From: Tistrella mobilis
Lineage (GTDB): Bacteria > Pseudomonadota > Alphaproteobacteria > Tistrellales > Tistrellaceae
Direction: 5' to 3'
Assembly: GCF_041468085.1 (NCBI RefSeq)
Contig: NZ_CP121017.1
Coordinates: 2,149,501 to 2,213,500, forward strand
Length of the DNA stretch: 64,000 bases
Within the stretch, counting starts at the first letter, position 1. Each line of letters opens with the position of its first letter. Of the stretch, positions 35,433-47,400 are shown in pieces. The notes beneath the pieces are model-generated. The model saw nothing but the letters and a program-made list of their open reading frames with translations. It was not told the DNA's origin and ran no database searches. A program made the position numbers and the translations under genes.

Positions 35433-35981
35433 TCAGACCCGGCGCGGCGCCCGGCTGGCGGATTCGAGGGCGGCCGGTGCACTGGCGGCACGGAAACCGG
35501 CAAGGCCGAGGGCGGCCACGATCACCGCCACGTCGTCAGGCCGGGCTGCATCCGATGTGACCCCGTCGCGCCCCGTAAGGGCGAACAGCGCGCCGCCGAC
35601 CAGCAGAGCGGTGACCAGGCCGGCGCGCCGGCGCGCTTCGGCCGGGGCGATCATCGGCTGGGTGAGCTCCCGGCGCTGGGCCCCGCGCGAGATCAGATCG
35701 GCGATGGTGTCGGCGATCATCGCCATATCCGCCGGGGCCGGAGCCTGGGTCGGATGGGCGGCGTCGCCGCCGGTGGCGGAACGAGCGGCATCGGTGAGCA
35801 GGCGGCGACCGATGCGGGCGATGCCCTGGGCGGCCGTGTCGGGCGCAAGCCCGGCGAGGCCCGGGGCACGCGGATCACTGGCGGCGAGTATGGCGGGCAA
35901 TGTATGGACGGAATCTCCGTGACGTGTGGGTTCCAGATGTTGCGCGCACGAGTCGTTCTTCGCCGCCGATGCTCCGAGCAT
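35433..35981 (-). CDS. Hypothetical protein with two C-terminal hydrophobic segments
   Basis: I do not recognise this 182-residue protein. The first 110 residues are soluble and Ala-rich. Two hydrophobic stretches, about 117-134 and 150-168, could be membrane helices or a buried hairpin. The ATG at 35981 is preceded by GGGGG. The gene lies between trmFO and uvrA, with a perfect 11-bp inverted repeat 103 bp upstream. Coding potential is moderate: the frame is long, but no family supports it. Confidence 0.5.
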   Translation of the reverse strand: MLGASAAKNDSCAQHLEPTRHGDSVHTLPAILAASDPRAPGLAGLAPDTAAQGIARIGRRLLTDAARSATGGDAAHPTQAPAPADMAMIADTIADLISRGAQRRELTQPMIAPAEARRRAGLVTALLVGGALFALTGRDGVTSDAARPDDVAVIVAALGLAGFRAASAPAALESASRAPRRV

Positions 35982-36083
35982 GTGGCAAACCCCCGGTCTG
36001 TCCCGATCATCACGTTCAACTTACCGTCCGGACACGCAGTTCTGATCGCGGCGCGTTCCGTCCTGTGCTCACGCTATGACAGG

Positions 36084-36110
36084 ACGTCGGTGACGGCAAG
36101 TCACCGACGT
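36084..36110. repeat. Perfect 11-bp inverted repeat in the uvrA-hypothetical gap
   Basis: ACGTCGGTGAC and GTCACCGACGT flank a 5-base loop. A run of six T lies 13 bases beyond it on the plus strand. It may be an operator of the hypothetical gene or a processing hairpin. The rest of the 267-bp gap is AT-rich and otherwise featureless. Confidence 0.65.
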
Positions 36111-36248
36111 TCCACAGTCAACGTTTTTTACCCGATCAGCCCGTTCAGGCCTGTCCGAGGTAGATAACAGGTGCAAAATCGTACGGAATCTCGCAAATCT
36201 GGCGAAATTTATGGTGAAGATGGATTTAATTGACCCGGCATCTATCTT

Positions 36249-39125
<2,877 letters not shown>

Positions 39126-39193
39126 CTGATCCCGCACCATGTGCCTCGCCGGCCGGATGTCGTTCCAGCGCCCCGCGCTGCAGGGCAGCACAC

Positions 39194-39208
39194 GAACAAA
39201 TAGTGCAC
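39194..39208 (-). promoter_or_regulatory. Putative LexA (SOS) box of uvrA
   Basis: On the minus strand this reads GTGC-N7-GTTC, which matches 7 of 8 defined bases of the alphaproteobacterial LexA consensus GTTC-N7-GTTC. It lies 69 bp upstream of the chosen uvrA start, a sensible promoter position. Confidence 0.65.
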
Positions 39209-39272
39209 GGATGCCTGATCGTCACGTGGCAAATCATGTCAGGAGGCCGGGGATATTCACCAGGGCCAGGGC

Positions 39273-39301
39273 GGCAGCCATGCGCCGGTGGCATGGCTGC
39301 C
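39273..39301 (-). terminator. GC hairpin downstream of the chemoreceptor gene
   Basis: A perfect 11-bp stem (GGCAGCCATGC / GCATGGCTGCC) with a 7-base loop lies 41 bp after the stop of the minus-strand chemoreceptor. There is no T run, so it may only stabilise or weakly terminate the transcript. Confidence 0.45.
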
Positions 39302-39341
39302 CGGGGTCCCCGGGGTGCGCCCCGGTGCCTGTGGCCGCTGC

Positions 39342-40991
39342 TCAGGCCTCGCGGATATGACGGATGAAGGCGCCGACGCGGACGGTCAGCTGCTGGCCCT
39401 CCTCGACCAGGGCGGTCGAGGTGTCGAGCACGCGCCGGGCCATGGTGCCGGCATCTTCGGCGCTGCGTGACACGCGGCCGATTTCGGCACTGACCCGGCC
39501 GGCGCCGGCGGCCGCCTGGCTGATCGAGGCCGCGATCTCGCTGGTGGCGCTGCGCTGCCTGTCGACCGCACCCGAGATGCCATCGACCACCTGGCTGATC
39601 CGGTCGATGGTGGCGCCGACGCGGCTGATCGTCGATGCGGCCTCGCTTGCGACCGTGCGGATCTGGGCGATGCGCGCCTCGATATCTGCGGTCGCACGGC
39701 TGGTCTGGGTGGCAAGGCTCTTCACTTCCGATGCCACGACGGCGAAACCCTTGCCGGCCTCACCGGCGCGGGCCGCCTCGATGGTGGCGTTGAGGGCGAG
39801 AAGATTGGTCTGCTCGGCGATGTCGCTGATCAGGCGGACGACCTCGCCGATCTGGTTGGCGGCCTCCACCAGCCCGGTCACGGTATGGTTCGAACGCCGG
39901 GCCTCGCCCACCGCCTCGGTGGTGATGGTGGATCCTTCTGCGACCTGACGGAGGATGTCGCTGATGGCCGCGCTCAGCTGTTCCGTCGATCCGGCCACGG
40001 TCTGAACGCTGCGGGCCGTTTCATCGGCGGAACCGGCGACGCCCGAGCTGGTCTCGCGGGCCTGATCGACACCGGCACTCATGGCCCGGGCGGTGTCGCG
40101 CATCTGCTGCGACGATTGCCGCACGGCCGTGACCACCTCGCCGATGGAGCGCTCGAAATCCGCGGCAAGACGGTCCAGGGCGGCAGCCTTCTCGGCCTCG
40201 GCCTGAAGACGCTGGGTATCGTTGACCTGACGCAGGCGTTCGGCTTCGGCCATGCCGTCGCGGAAGACCAGCAGTGCCCGTGCCATTTCGCCCAGTTCGT
40301 CACGCCGGTCGAGCCCGTTCAGGTCGACGGTGGTGTGGCCGCCTGCCAGCTCACGCATGGCGCCGATCGCGCGGGCGAGCGGGCGGGCGAGCAGGGTGCG
40401 CAGGCCCAGGATCAGGGCGATGAGAAGCGTGAGCATGGCGGCGGCGGTCAGAAGGGCGCTCTGCCACAGGGCCGTGCTGGTTGCAGCCTCGACCTCGGCA
40501 AGCGACCAGGCGGCGGCGATGGCGCCGACCAGCTTCTGATCCTTGCCGGCGAAAACCGGCCGCACGAGCAGTATGGCTGCGGATGTCTCTTCGTCATAGG
40601 CCTCGCTGCGGCCGAGTGCGGCGGCAGCGCGGCCGTGAAGGGCGGCCAGATCGGCTGCGGTCAGGCGTGGATCATCCATGCCGACGATCCGGCTGCCGTC
40701 GAGGGAGAAGGCGGCAAAAGAGGCGAGGCGGTTGCCGTCGCGTTCCATCAGCGGGCCGACGATCGTCTGGATGCCAGATGCCTTGGCGTATTGCACGCCG
40801 CCCGACACCTGGCCCGCAAGCATGTCGGTGAGCGTCCGGTCCGACCGACGAAAGGCATCCGAGAGCGCCTCGGCCCGGCTGAAGGCTTCCCGGAGGCCGA
40901 TGGCCGTGAGAACGAGGCCGACCATGATCACGGTCATGATGGTGATGCGCAGATGCAGTTTCACCGTGCGGCGGCGGAGATTCGGGGACAT
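39342..40991 (-). CDS. Methyl-accepting chemotaxis protein with periplasmic sensor
   Basis: The 549-residue chemoreceptor has a membrane helix at about 12-32, a periplasmic sensor of about 140 residues and a second helix at about 178-198. A HAMP domain (about 200-255) and a cytoplasmic signalling region follow. The hairpin tip [19 protein letters not shown] is intact for CheA/CheW binding. The ligand is unknown. A separate periplasmic PDC sensor protein is encoded 146 bp upstream on the same strand, so the two may be co-expressed. Confidence 0.92.
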   Translation of the reverse strand: MSPNLRRRTVKLHLRITIMTVIMVGLVLTAIGLREAFSRAEALSDAFRRSDRTLTDMLAGQVSGGVQYAKASGIQTIVGPLMERDGNRLASFAAFSLDGSRIVGMDDPRLTAADLAALHGRAAAALGRSEAYDEETSAAILLVRPVFAGKDQKLVGAIAAAWSLAEVEAATSTALWQSALLTAAAMLTLLIALILGLRTLLARPLARAIGAMRELAGGHTTVDLNGLDRRDELGEMARALLVFRDGMAEAERLRQVNDTQRLQAEAEKAAALDRLAADFERSIGEVVTAVRQSSQQMRDTARAMSAGVDQARETSSGVAGSADETARSVQTVAGSTEQLSAAISDILRQVAEGSTITTEAVGEARRSNHTVTGLVEAANQIGEVVRLISDIAEQTNLLALNATIEAARAGEAGKGFAVVASEVKSLATQTSRATADIEARIAQIRTVASEAASTISRVGATIDRISQVVDGISGAVDRQRSATSEIAASISQAAAGAGRVSAEIGRVSRSAEDAGTMARRVLDTSTALVEEGQQLTVRVGAFIRHIREA

Positions 40992-41003
40992 GTTTCGGGC
41001 CTC

Positions 41004-41048
41004 CGTCTGGGCAAAATGCGTCTGGGCAAGGGGCGTCTGGGCACGGGG
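41004..41048. repeat. Three tandem 15-bp repeats
   Basis: CGTCTGGGCA followed by five variable bases is repeated three times without interruption, between the PDC protein gene and the chemoreceptor gene. A partial fourth copy (TATCCGGGC) follows. Confidence 0.8.
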
Positions 41049-41056
41049 TATCCGGG

Positions 41057-41086
41057 CGGCCGCGATCCGGAGAGAGATCGCGGCCG
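41057..41086. repeat. Perfect 11-bp hairpin between PDC and chemoreceptor genes
   Basis: CGGCCGCGATC and GATCGCGGCCG flank an 8-base loop. No T tract follows on the minus strand, so an mRNA-stabilising or processing role is more likely than termination. Confidence 0.65.
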
Positions 41087-41137
41087 TCGGCAGGCACAGG
41101 GGCTGGAACGATCAGGGACTCGGAAAGGCGGCGGCCG

Positions 41138-41815
41138 TCAGAGGTTGCCGAGCGCCTCGGCATCGAGGCCGAGGGTCACCGCGCCGATCGGCTTGCCGCT
41201 GTCGGGGTCGATCACCGGCTCGCTGAGCTGGATGATGTAGGTCTGGCTGCTGTCGTCGAAATCGACGTCAGAGACATGACGCCCATCGGGGCCCTTCAGG
41301 AAGGTCTGCTGCCATTTCGGCTCGTCGCCCTGCCAGTAGTCGGATGTGACGTCGCTCATGCCGACGTTCAGACCACGGTTGTCCATGACGAAGGCCTCGG
41401 TGATCAGCCCCTCTGACGCGTCCTTGGCCTTGTGCAGGATGGCCGATGCCGGATTGGACGTGACACCCGAGATGGTGGGCGTGCTGGCGGCGCCGACCTC
41501 CGCCCGCCAGGCCTTGTCCCTGGCCAGGATGTCCGCCTCGCTCAGGCCGGCATGGGCGGCGTTCTGGGCACGAATCGCAGCGATGATGCCGGGATCGGTC
41601 ACCAGCTGATGCATCACGCCGGCATCGACCTTGGTCAATCCGGCTTCCAGCTCCGCCGGCGGCCCGTCGGCACGCACGGGCAGTGCAAGACAGAGGGCTG
41701 CAAGGGCGATGCCGGCGGCGAGGCCCGCCTTCATCGCCAGCGGCAGCGGCTCCCGCACGGCGGCGCGGGCAAGGGGGCGGCGATCGGAACGGGGAGGGAT
41801 GACGGTGCGGGACAT
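41138..41815 (-). CDS. Stand-alone periplasmic PDC (Cache-like) sensor domain protein
   Basis: The 225-residue protein has a basic N-terminal stretch, a hydrophobic signal or anchor (about 28-48, ending Val-Arg-Ala-Asp) and one sensor domain. The domain includes Phe-Val-Met-Asp-Asn-Arg-Gly-Leu-Asn-Val-Gly, Ser-Asp-Tyr-Trp-Gln-Gly-Asp-Glu and Pro-Ile-Gly-Ala-Val-Thr-Leu-Gly, the pattern of PDC/Cache sensors. It has no signalling output of its own. The ATG at 41815 follows GAAGAAGGGAG. The chemoreceptor gene lies downstream on the same strand, suggesting a shared signalling role. Confidence 0.85.
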   Translation of the reverse strand: MSRTVIPPRSDRRPLARAAVREPLPLAMKAGLAAGIALAALCLALPVRADGPPAELEAGLTKVDAGVMHQLVTDPGIIAAIRAQNAAHAGLSEADILARDKAWRAEVGAASTPTISGVTSNPASAILHKAKDASEGLITEAFVMDNRGLNVGMSDVTSDYWQGDEPKWQQTFLKGPDGRHVSDVDFDDSSQTYIIQLSEPVIDPDSGKPIGAVTLGLDAEALGNL

Positions 41816-41993
41816 GGGGACACTCCCTTCTTCGCCCTGGCCATAATATGCATTATGGCGTCACATAAGGACGTGTTGGTATAGGTGCCCGCTCTGCGGC
41901 GGTGACCGGCTTCAGTGACGATCATCCTGCCGGGAAAATCTTAGCAATTCTTTTAAGTGCGCGAAAAATCGATCGGCGTTCCAGAAAAACGGC

Positions 41994-42033
41994 GAACCTG
42001 AACCGGGTGCGATTCGCGCATCGGTTCAGGTTC
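41994..42033 (-). terminator. Terminator after the M20 deacylase gene
   Basis: A 12-bp perfect stem (GAACCTGAACCG / CGGTTCAGGTTC) begins 16 bp after the stop. On the minus strand it is followed by GCCGTTTTTCTG. It separates the deacylase gene from the PDC protein gene. Confidence 0.82.
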
Positions 42034-42048
42034 ATTGCATATATCAGG

Positions 42049-43395
42049 TCACTGATCGAGCGGTTCGAGGCCGCACCATTCGGCGATGAAGAGAGCGATG
42101 GCGCCGGTGACACGCTCGATGGAGGCGAGGGAGACCCGTTCGTCGAAGCCGTGAACATCGGCGGTGACGGGGCCATAGACGAGGCAGGGGCAGTCGCCGT
42201 AGAGCACGAAGACACGACCGTCCAGATAGCTGGGCGTCACGAAGCTCTCCAGCCCCCGGCCGAAGGCGCGGGCATGGGCGCGACCCAGGGTCTTTTCGGC
42301 ATCGCTGCCTTCTTCCAGCACATAGCCTTCGGCGAAGAAGCCGTTGTAGTCGATCTCGGGCGGGTTGTTGGCCAGGAAGGCATCGGCCTTGGCGGCGTCC
42401 GACAGGCAGGCTTCGATCTCGGCGGCGGCATCGCGGGGATCCACACCGGGATAGATCGAGATCCGGCAATCAAAGGTGCACCAGGCTGGCACCGACGACG
42501 CCCAGTCGCCGCCTTCGATCTTGCCGAAATTGAGATTGATCGGGTGATCCAGCTCTTCGAAATAGCGATGGGCGGTCTTGCGTTCGTTCCAGTCGGCTTC
42601 GAGCCGGCGCAGGGCCTGCATCAGCCGATAGGCGGCCTCGATCGCATTGGCACCCGATCCGGCTTCGCGGACATGGACGGGAATGCCGCGCACGGTGACC
42701 TTGAACCAGATCACACCGACATTGGCCCGCACCAGCTTATCGTCTTCCGGTTCGGGGATGATGGCGGCATCGGCGCGATAGCCGCGTACCAGGCAGGCGA
42801 GGGCGCCATTGCCGGTGCATTCTTCTTCCGTCACCGACTGGACATGGACGGTGGCGGCCGGCTGATAGCCCAGGCGCCGGAGGGCATCCATGGCGAAGAC
42901 ATTGGCGGCGATGCCCGCCTTCATGTCGCCCGACCCGCGGCCATAGAGCCAGTCGCCCTCGATCACCGGCTCGTAGGGCGGATTGGTCCACATGTCGTGC
43001 GGCCCTTCGGGCACGACGTCGATATGGCCGTTCAGGATCAGCGAGCGCCCGGTCTCGTTCCGCGGCCGGTGGGTGCCGACGACGTTGAGGGCATTCTGAT
43101 AATCGACCTTCACCGGCGAAAAGCCGGGGTGATGGCAGATCTCGTCGACATCGATCGCCCAGCGGTCGACCGCATAGCCGCGGTCGCGCAGCGTCTTTGC
43201 CATGAAGTCCTGCGCGGTGTGTTCACGGCCACGCAGTGACGGCAGGCGGATCAGATCCTGCGTGAAGGCGATCTGTTCGGCAAAGCCCTGTTTCACCGAA
43301 GCGAGGATCGCTTCGGCCAGGGCGGGATCCAGCCGCGAGCCTTCGGGGCGTGCCCCGGCGGGCGCTGCGGATGCGGGTGTGATGGTGTCGGTCAT
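42049..43395 (-). CDS. M20 family ArgE/DapE-type deacylase
   Basis: The 448-residue metallohydrolase removes an acyl group from an N-acyl amino acid or related amide. The metal and catalytic motifs are Leu-Asn-Gly-His-Ile-Asp-Val-Val-Pro near residue 122, Gly-Arg-Gly-Ser-Gly-Asp-Met-Lys near 152 and Val-Thr-Glu-Glu-Glu-Cys-Thr-Gly-Asn near 190. The dimerisation lid lies between about 235 and 330. The exact substrate cannot be read from sequence. It is divergent from a LysR regulator, which probably controls it. Confidence 0.88.
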   Translation of the reverse strand: MTDTITPASAAPAGARPEGSRLDPALAEAILASVKQGFAEQIAFTQDLIRLPSLRGREHTAQDFMAKTLRDRGYAVDRWAIDVDEICHHPGFSPVKVDYQNALNVVGTHRPRNETGRSLILNGHIDVVPEGPHDMWTNPPYEPVIEGDWLYGRGSGDMKAGIAANVFAMDALRRLGYQPAATVHVQSVTEEECTGNGALACLVRGYRADAAIIPEPEDDKLVRANVGVIWFKVTVRGIPVHVREAGSGANAIEAAYRLMQALRRLEADWNERKTAHRYFEELDHPINLNFGKIEGGDWASSVPAWCTFDCRISIYPGVDPRDAAAEIEACLSDAAKADAFLANNPPEIDYNGFFAEGYVLEEGSDAEKTLGRAHARAFGRGLESFVTPSYLDGRVFVLYGDCPCLVYGPVTADVHGFDERVSLASIERVTGAIALFIAEWCGLEPLDQ

Positions 43396-43457
43396 CTGAG
43401 GTCCGGCCTCCCTTGGTCTTATGCCTCTGGATTGAGCGTAGAAGGCCGGTTTGCTTC

Positions 43458-43492
43458 GATAAATATCGATGTGATAAATCTCGTTTCGATAA
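43458..43492. promoter_or_regulatory. Three GATAA motifs at exact 15-bp spacing
   Basis: GATAA occurs at 43458, 43473 and 43488 in the 116-bp gap between the deacylase and LysR genes. The first lies inside a CGATA-AA-TATCG palindrome, and a T-N11-A element overlaps the first two. The arrangement suits a LysR-type binding region acting on both promoters. Confidence 0.6.
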
Positions 43493-43511
43493 TGATCAAA
43501 GGAAACGCGTC

Positions 43512-44408
43512 ATGGCCCTGCCGAGCCTGTCGACGGTGGATCTGAAGCTTTTGGGCGTGTTCCTGGCGGTCGTGAAAGCCGGTGGCTTTGCGCCGGCGCA
43601 AGCGGCGCTCAATGTCGCCGCCTCGACCATCAGCATCCAGATCGGCACGCTTGAAAAGCGGCTGGGCGTGGTGCTGTGCCGGCGTGGCCGGGGTGGATTC
43701 GCGCTGACCGAGGATGGCCGTCGTGTTCATGAAGCGGCCCAGGCGCTGTTTGCCCAGATCGAGGATTTCCAGGCCCGGATCGGCAGTCTGGGCGGGGGGA
43801 TGACCGGCAGGCTGAACCTGGCGGTGATGGAGAATCTGATCACCCACCCGAGTTTCAGCCTGAGCACGTTGATCGCGCGTTTCAGGGACGGGGCGCCGGG
43901 GGTGCGGGTCAGCATCGATACGGCATCACCGGCACGGCTGGAAGAAATGGTGCTGGGCGGTGCGGCGCATCTGGCGATCGGCTATTTCCCGCGCCGGCTT
44001 GCCCAGTTCACCTATGCACCGGCCTGCGAGGTGGAAATGGAGCTTTGTGCCGGGGCGGGTCATCCGCTGTTCGATGTTGCGGCGCCGACGCCCGAGATGG
44101 TCCGGGCCGCCGAACATGCCCATCGCGGCTATGTCTCGACCGAGCAGACCCCCGATGCCCATCGCGGCTTCGTGTTCACCGCCGAGGCCCAGAGCGTCGA
44201 GGCCCTGGCGATCCTTGTATTGTCAGGCCGTTATCTGGCCTTCCTGCCCACCCACTTCACCCGCCGGCCCGGCTATGCCGGCCGTATCCGGCCGATCCTG
44301 CCCGAGCGTTACGCCTACCGGTCGTCGATCGAGATCGTCCGCAACCGGGCGGCACCGGTGACGGCGCCGGCGGCGCGGTTCATGGAGCTGGTCGCGGCCT
44401 CTCAGTGA
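43512..44408 (+). CDS. LysR-family transcriptional regulator
   Basis: The 298-residue protein has an N-terminal LysR helix-turn-helix (about 8-65, including Ser-Thr-Ile-Ser-Ile-Gln-Ile-Gly-Thr-Leu-Glu-Lys-Arg) and a C-terminal effector domain. The ATG at 43512 follows AAAGGA by 9 bp; the in-frame extension to 43413 crosses the promoter. It is divergent from the M20 deacylase. Its last 7 bp overlap the 3' end of cysW on the other strand. Confidence 0.92.
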   Translation: MALPSLSTVDLKLLGVFLAVVKAGGFAPAQAALNVAASTISIQIGTLEKRLGVVLCRRGRGGFALTEDGRRVHEAAQALFAQIEDFQARIGSLGGGMTGRLNLAVMENLITHPSFSLSTLIARFRDGAPGVRVSIDTASPARLEEMVLGGAAHLAIGYFPRRLAQFTYAPACEVEMELCAGAGHPLFDVAAPTPEMVRAAEHAHRGYVSTEQTPDAHRGFVFTAEAQSVEALAILVLSGRYLAFLPTHFTRRPGYAGRIRPILPERYAYRSSIEIVRNRAAPVTAPAARFMELVAASQ

Positions 44409-45313
44409 CCGCCGCCGCGGCGGCGGATGGCCCCTTCCGCCCGGCGCTCGACAATCAGCTTGGCCAGGATGGTGACCAGGGCGAGCACGGTGAGGGTGGA
44501 GGCGGCGGCGAAGGCGCCGATGGCATTATAGTCGTTGTAGAGCAGTTCAACCTGCAGCGGCAGGGTGTTGGTCTGGCCACGGATATTGCCGGAAACCACC
44601 GACACCGCACCGAATTCGCCCATCACCCGCGCATTGCACAGGATTGCGCCGTAGAGCAGCGCCCATTTCACATTGGGCAGGGTCACGCGCAGGAAGGTCT
44701 TGAGACCCGAGGCACCGAGGGTGATGGCAGCCTCTTCCTCGTCGGTGCCCTGGGCCTGCATCAGCGGCACCAGTTCACGGGCGACGAACGGGCTGGTCAC
44801 GAACAGGCTGACCAGAAAGATCGCCGGGATGGTGAACATCACCTGGATGCCGGCGGCATCGAGCGTCGGCCCCAGCAGGCCCTGGGCGCCGTAGACGAAA
44901 AGATAGGCGACGCCGGCCACGATCGGCGAGATCGAGAAGGGAAGCTCGATCACGGTCATCAGCAGCTTGCGGCCGGGGAAGGTGAATTTGGCGATCGCCC
45001 AGGCAGCGGCGAGGCCGAAGCCGATATTGATCGGAACGACCACGATCGCGGTCAGGATGGTGAGCCCGATGGCATGCAGCGTGTCGGGGGCGACGACATT
45101 CGAGGTCCATCCTCCGATACCGGCGGCAAAGGCCTGGGCGAAGATCACCGCGAGCGGTACCACCAGGAACAGCCCCGAGATGCCGACGGCAAGGGCAATG
45201 AGCAGGGCGCGCAGCCAGCCTTCGCCGGCCACCCCTTTCCAGGCTTCGGGGGTGCGGCCGTTCCGGTCGTGATCCGCCTGACGACGGCTGGCGGTGGCGG
45301 GGATGTCGGTCAT
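44402..45313 (-). CDS. cysW: Sulfate ABC transporter permease CysW
   Basis: The 303-residue inner-membrane protein has about six helices. The EAA loop (Glu-Glu-Ala-Ala-Ile-Thr-Leu-Gly-Ala-Ser-Gly) lies near residue 195. It pairs with CysT to form the sulfate/thiosulfate channel. It is the last gene of the operon sbp-cysT-cysW. A cysA ATPase gene, normally next, is missing: the 3' end overlaps the convergent LysR gene instead. Confidence 0.93.
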   Translation of the reverse strand: MTDIPATASRRQADHDRNGRTPEAWKGVAGEGWLRALLIALAVGISGLFLVVPLAVIFAQAFAAGIGGWTSNVVAPDTLHAIGLTILTAIVVVPINIGFGLAAAWAIAKFTFPGRKLLMTVIELPFSISPIVAGVAYLFVYGAQGLLGPTLDAAGIQVMFTIPAIFLVSLFVTSPFVARELVPLMQAQGTDEEEAAITLGASGLKTFLRVTLPNVKWALLYGAILCNARVMGEFGAVSVVSGNIRGQTNTLPLQVELLYNDYNAIGAFAAASTLTVLALVTILAKLIVERRAEGAIRRRGGGH

Positions 45314-45323
45314 CGTCCTGTCC

Positions 45324-46163
45324 TCATCCCCGGCCTGAATGGCGGGCGGCCCAGAATTGCAGGATGTTGATCAGCAGCAGCATCACGAAGGCGCAGACCA
45401 GGATCATCGTCGCGATCGCCGCCGCGGCCGGATAGTCGAACTCTTCCAGCCGGATGAAGGTGAGCAGGGCGGTGATCTCGGTCTGGAAGGGGCGGTTGCC
45501 GGCAATGAAGATCACGCCGCCGAACTCCCCCAGGCTGCGGGCGAAGGCAAGGGCCGATCCGGCCAGGAAGGCGGGCAGGATCGCCGGCATGATGACGCGC
45601 AGGAAGATCGCCCGATCGGGCGCCCCCAGCGAATGGGCGGCCTCTTCGGCCTCGCGCGACAGATCTTCCAGCACCGGCTGAACCGTGCGGACCACGAAGG
45701 GGATGCTGGTGAAGGCCATGGCGACGGCGATACCGAGCGGCGTATAGGCAACCTTGATGCCCAGATCCTTGAGCGGCGCGCCGAGCCAGCCGGTGGGTGC
45801 GAGCAGATTGGCAAGCGCGATGCCGGCCACGGCCGTGGGCAGGGCAAAGGGCAGATCGACCAGAGCGTCGAGCACCCGGCGGCCCGGGAAGCGGTAGCGC
45901 ACCAGTACCCAGGCGAGCAGCAGGCCGAAGACCGCGTTGAACAGGGTGGCGCCGGCGGCGGCACCCAGTGTCACCTGATAGGTGGCCACCGCCCGCCGCG
46001 AGGTCACGATCGCCCAGAACTCCGCAGGACCCAGGCTCGCGGATTTGAGCACCAGGGCGAAGATCGGCAGCGCGATGATGAGTGCGGTGTAGAACAGCGT
46101 GATGCCGAGTGTCAGGCCGAAGCCCGGCAGCACGCCGCGGGAACGCGAGAGAGCGGTGGCCAT
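45324..46163 (-). CDS. cysT: Sulfate ABC transporter permease CysT
   Basis: The 279-residue permease has six helices. Its EAA loop reads [10 protein letters not shown] near residue 185, and Phe-Ala-Leu-Pro-Thr-Ala-Val-Ala-Gly is typical of CysT/CysU. It forms the transport channel with CysW. It starts 7 bp after the sulfate-binding-protein gene and ends 10 bp before cysW, so the three are one operon. Confidence 0.93.
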   Translation of the reverse strand: MATALSRSRGVLPGFGLTLGITLFYTALIIALPIFALVLKSASLGPAEFWAIVTSRRAVATYQVTLGAAAGATLFNAVFGLLLAWVLVRYRFPGRRVLDALVDLPFALPTAVAGIALANLLAPTGWLGAPLKDLGIKVAYTPLGIAVAMAFTSIPFVVRTVQPVLEDLSREAEEAAHSLGAPDRAIFLRVIMPAILPAFLAGSALAFARSLGEFGGVIFIAGNRPFQTEITALLTFIRLEEFDYPAAAAIATMILVCAFVMLLLINILQFWAARHSGRG

Positions 46164-46170
46164 GGCCGGA

Positions 46171-47181
46171 TCAGCGGCTCTGCGCCGCGAAGAGCTGGTC
46201 GAGCTTGCCGCCCTCGGCGAAATGCTCGGCCTGGATCTTGTCCCAGCCGCCGAAGACGTCTTCGACGCGGACCAGCTTCAGCTCGGGGAACTGACCGGCA
46301 TATTTCGCAGCGATCTCGGGATCGACCACGCGGTTATAGCGCTTTGCCGCGATCTCCTGAACCTGCTTGCCGTAGAGGAAATCCAGATAGCCTTCGGCCG
46401 CCTTGCGGCTGCCGCGCTCGTCGACGACCTTGTCGACCACGGCGACCGGGAACTCGGCCATCAGGCTCTGCGACGGGGTCACGACTTCGTAATCGTCCTC
46501 GCCGTATTCCTTGCGGATCAGGTTGGTCTCGGCCTCGAAAGTGATCAGCACGTCGCCGATGCCGCGCTCGACGAAGGTGGTGGTGGCGCCGCGTCCGCCG
46601 GTGTCGAACACCGCGACATGGCCGAAGACCTGAGAAACGAATTCGTCGGTCTTCGCGACATCACCCTTGAAGGTATCGAGGCCATAGGCATAGGCCGCGA
46701 GATAGGTATAGCGCGCATTGCCCGAGGTCTTGGGATTCGGGAAGACGACTTCTACTCCGTCGCGGACCAGATCCGACCAGTCCTTGATGTTCTTGGGGTT
46801 GCCCTTGCGCACCAGGAAGGACGGCATCGAATACCAGGGCGAGGCATTGTTGGGCAGTTCCGACTGCCAGCCCGGCTGGATCAGGCCGCCATTCTTCACC
46901 AGGAAGTCGATATCGGTAACCTGATTGAAGGTCACGACATCGGCCTTCAGCCCTTCCAGGATCGCCCGGGCCTGGCGCGAGGTGCCGGCATGGGACTGGT
47001 TCACCTCGATCGAGCGGCCGGTTTCGGCCTTCCAGGCCGGCACGAAGCTCTCGTTGATCTCGGCGAACAGCTCGCGCGCGATGTCATAGGAGGCGTTGAG
47101 CAGGGTGTCGTCGGCGGCCCGCGCCGGCGCGCCGGCGGCGAGGCCGAGCGCGAGGGCGGCGGCAAAAGCGAGGCGCTTCAT
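46171..47181 (-). CDS. Periplasmic sulfate-binding protein
   Basis: The 336-residue Sbp/CysP-type protein has a signal peptide cleaved near Ala-Arg-Ala-Ala at residue 22. The mature protein opens Leu-Leu-Asn-Ala-Ser-Tyr-Asp. It carries the sulfate-site segments Gln-Ser-His-Ala-Gly-Thr-Ser and Asn-Pro-Lys-Thr-Ser-Gly-Asn-Ala-Arg. It delivers sulfate or thiosulfate to CysTW. A perfect TTGACA box on the minus strand lies 161 bp upstream. Confidence 0.92.
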   Translation of the reverse strand: MKRLAFAAALALGLAAGAPARAADDTLLNASYDIARELFAEINESFVPAWKAETGRSIEVNQSHAGTSRQARAILEGLKADVVTFNQVTDIDFLVKNGGLIQPGWQSELPNNASPWYSMPSFLVRKGNPKNIKDWSDLVRDGVEVVFPNPKTSGNARYTYLAAYAYGLDTFKGDVAKTDEFVSQVFGHVAVFDTGGRGATTTFVERGIGDVLITFEAETNLIRKEYGEDDYEVVTPSQSLMAEFPVAVVDKVVDERGSRKAAEGYLDFLYGKQVQEIAAKRYNRVVDPEIAAKYAGQFPELKLVRVEDVFGGWDKIQAEHFAEGGKLDQLFAAQSR

Positions 47182-47318
47182 CTGGCAGGCTCCAGAAAGG
47201 CGGGGATGGGAGACTCGCGGGCCGGAAGGCTGCGTGAGCTGTGGGGCGTGCCGTCAGACGCCTTCGTCTTCAGGCATATTTCCCCCATCGCACGCAGTCC
47301 GTCCGGGATGTGTGACGA

Positions 47319-47347
47319 GAATGTGCATCCGGAGCCGTGGATGTCAA
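47319..47347 (-). promoter_or_regulatory. Possible promoter of the sulfate operon
   Basis: On the minus strand, TTGACA (47342-47347) is followed after 17 bp by ACATTC, a poor -10 box. It lies in an AT-rich stretch upstream of the sulfate-binding-protein gene. Confidence 0.4.
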
Positions 47348-47400
47348 CGATTAAACATGAGTATGATGTTTTATGGGTTATTTCACAAGATGAATTTGTT

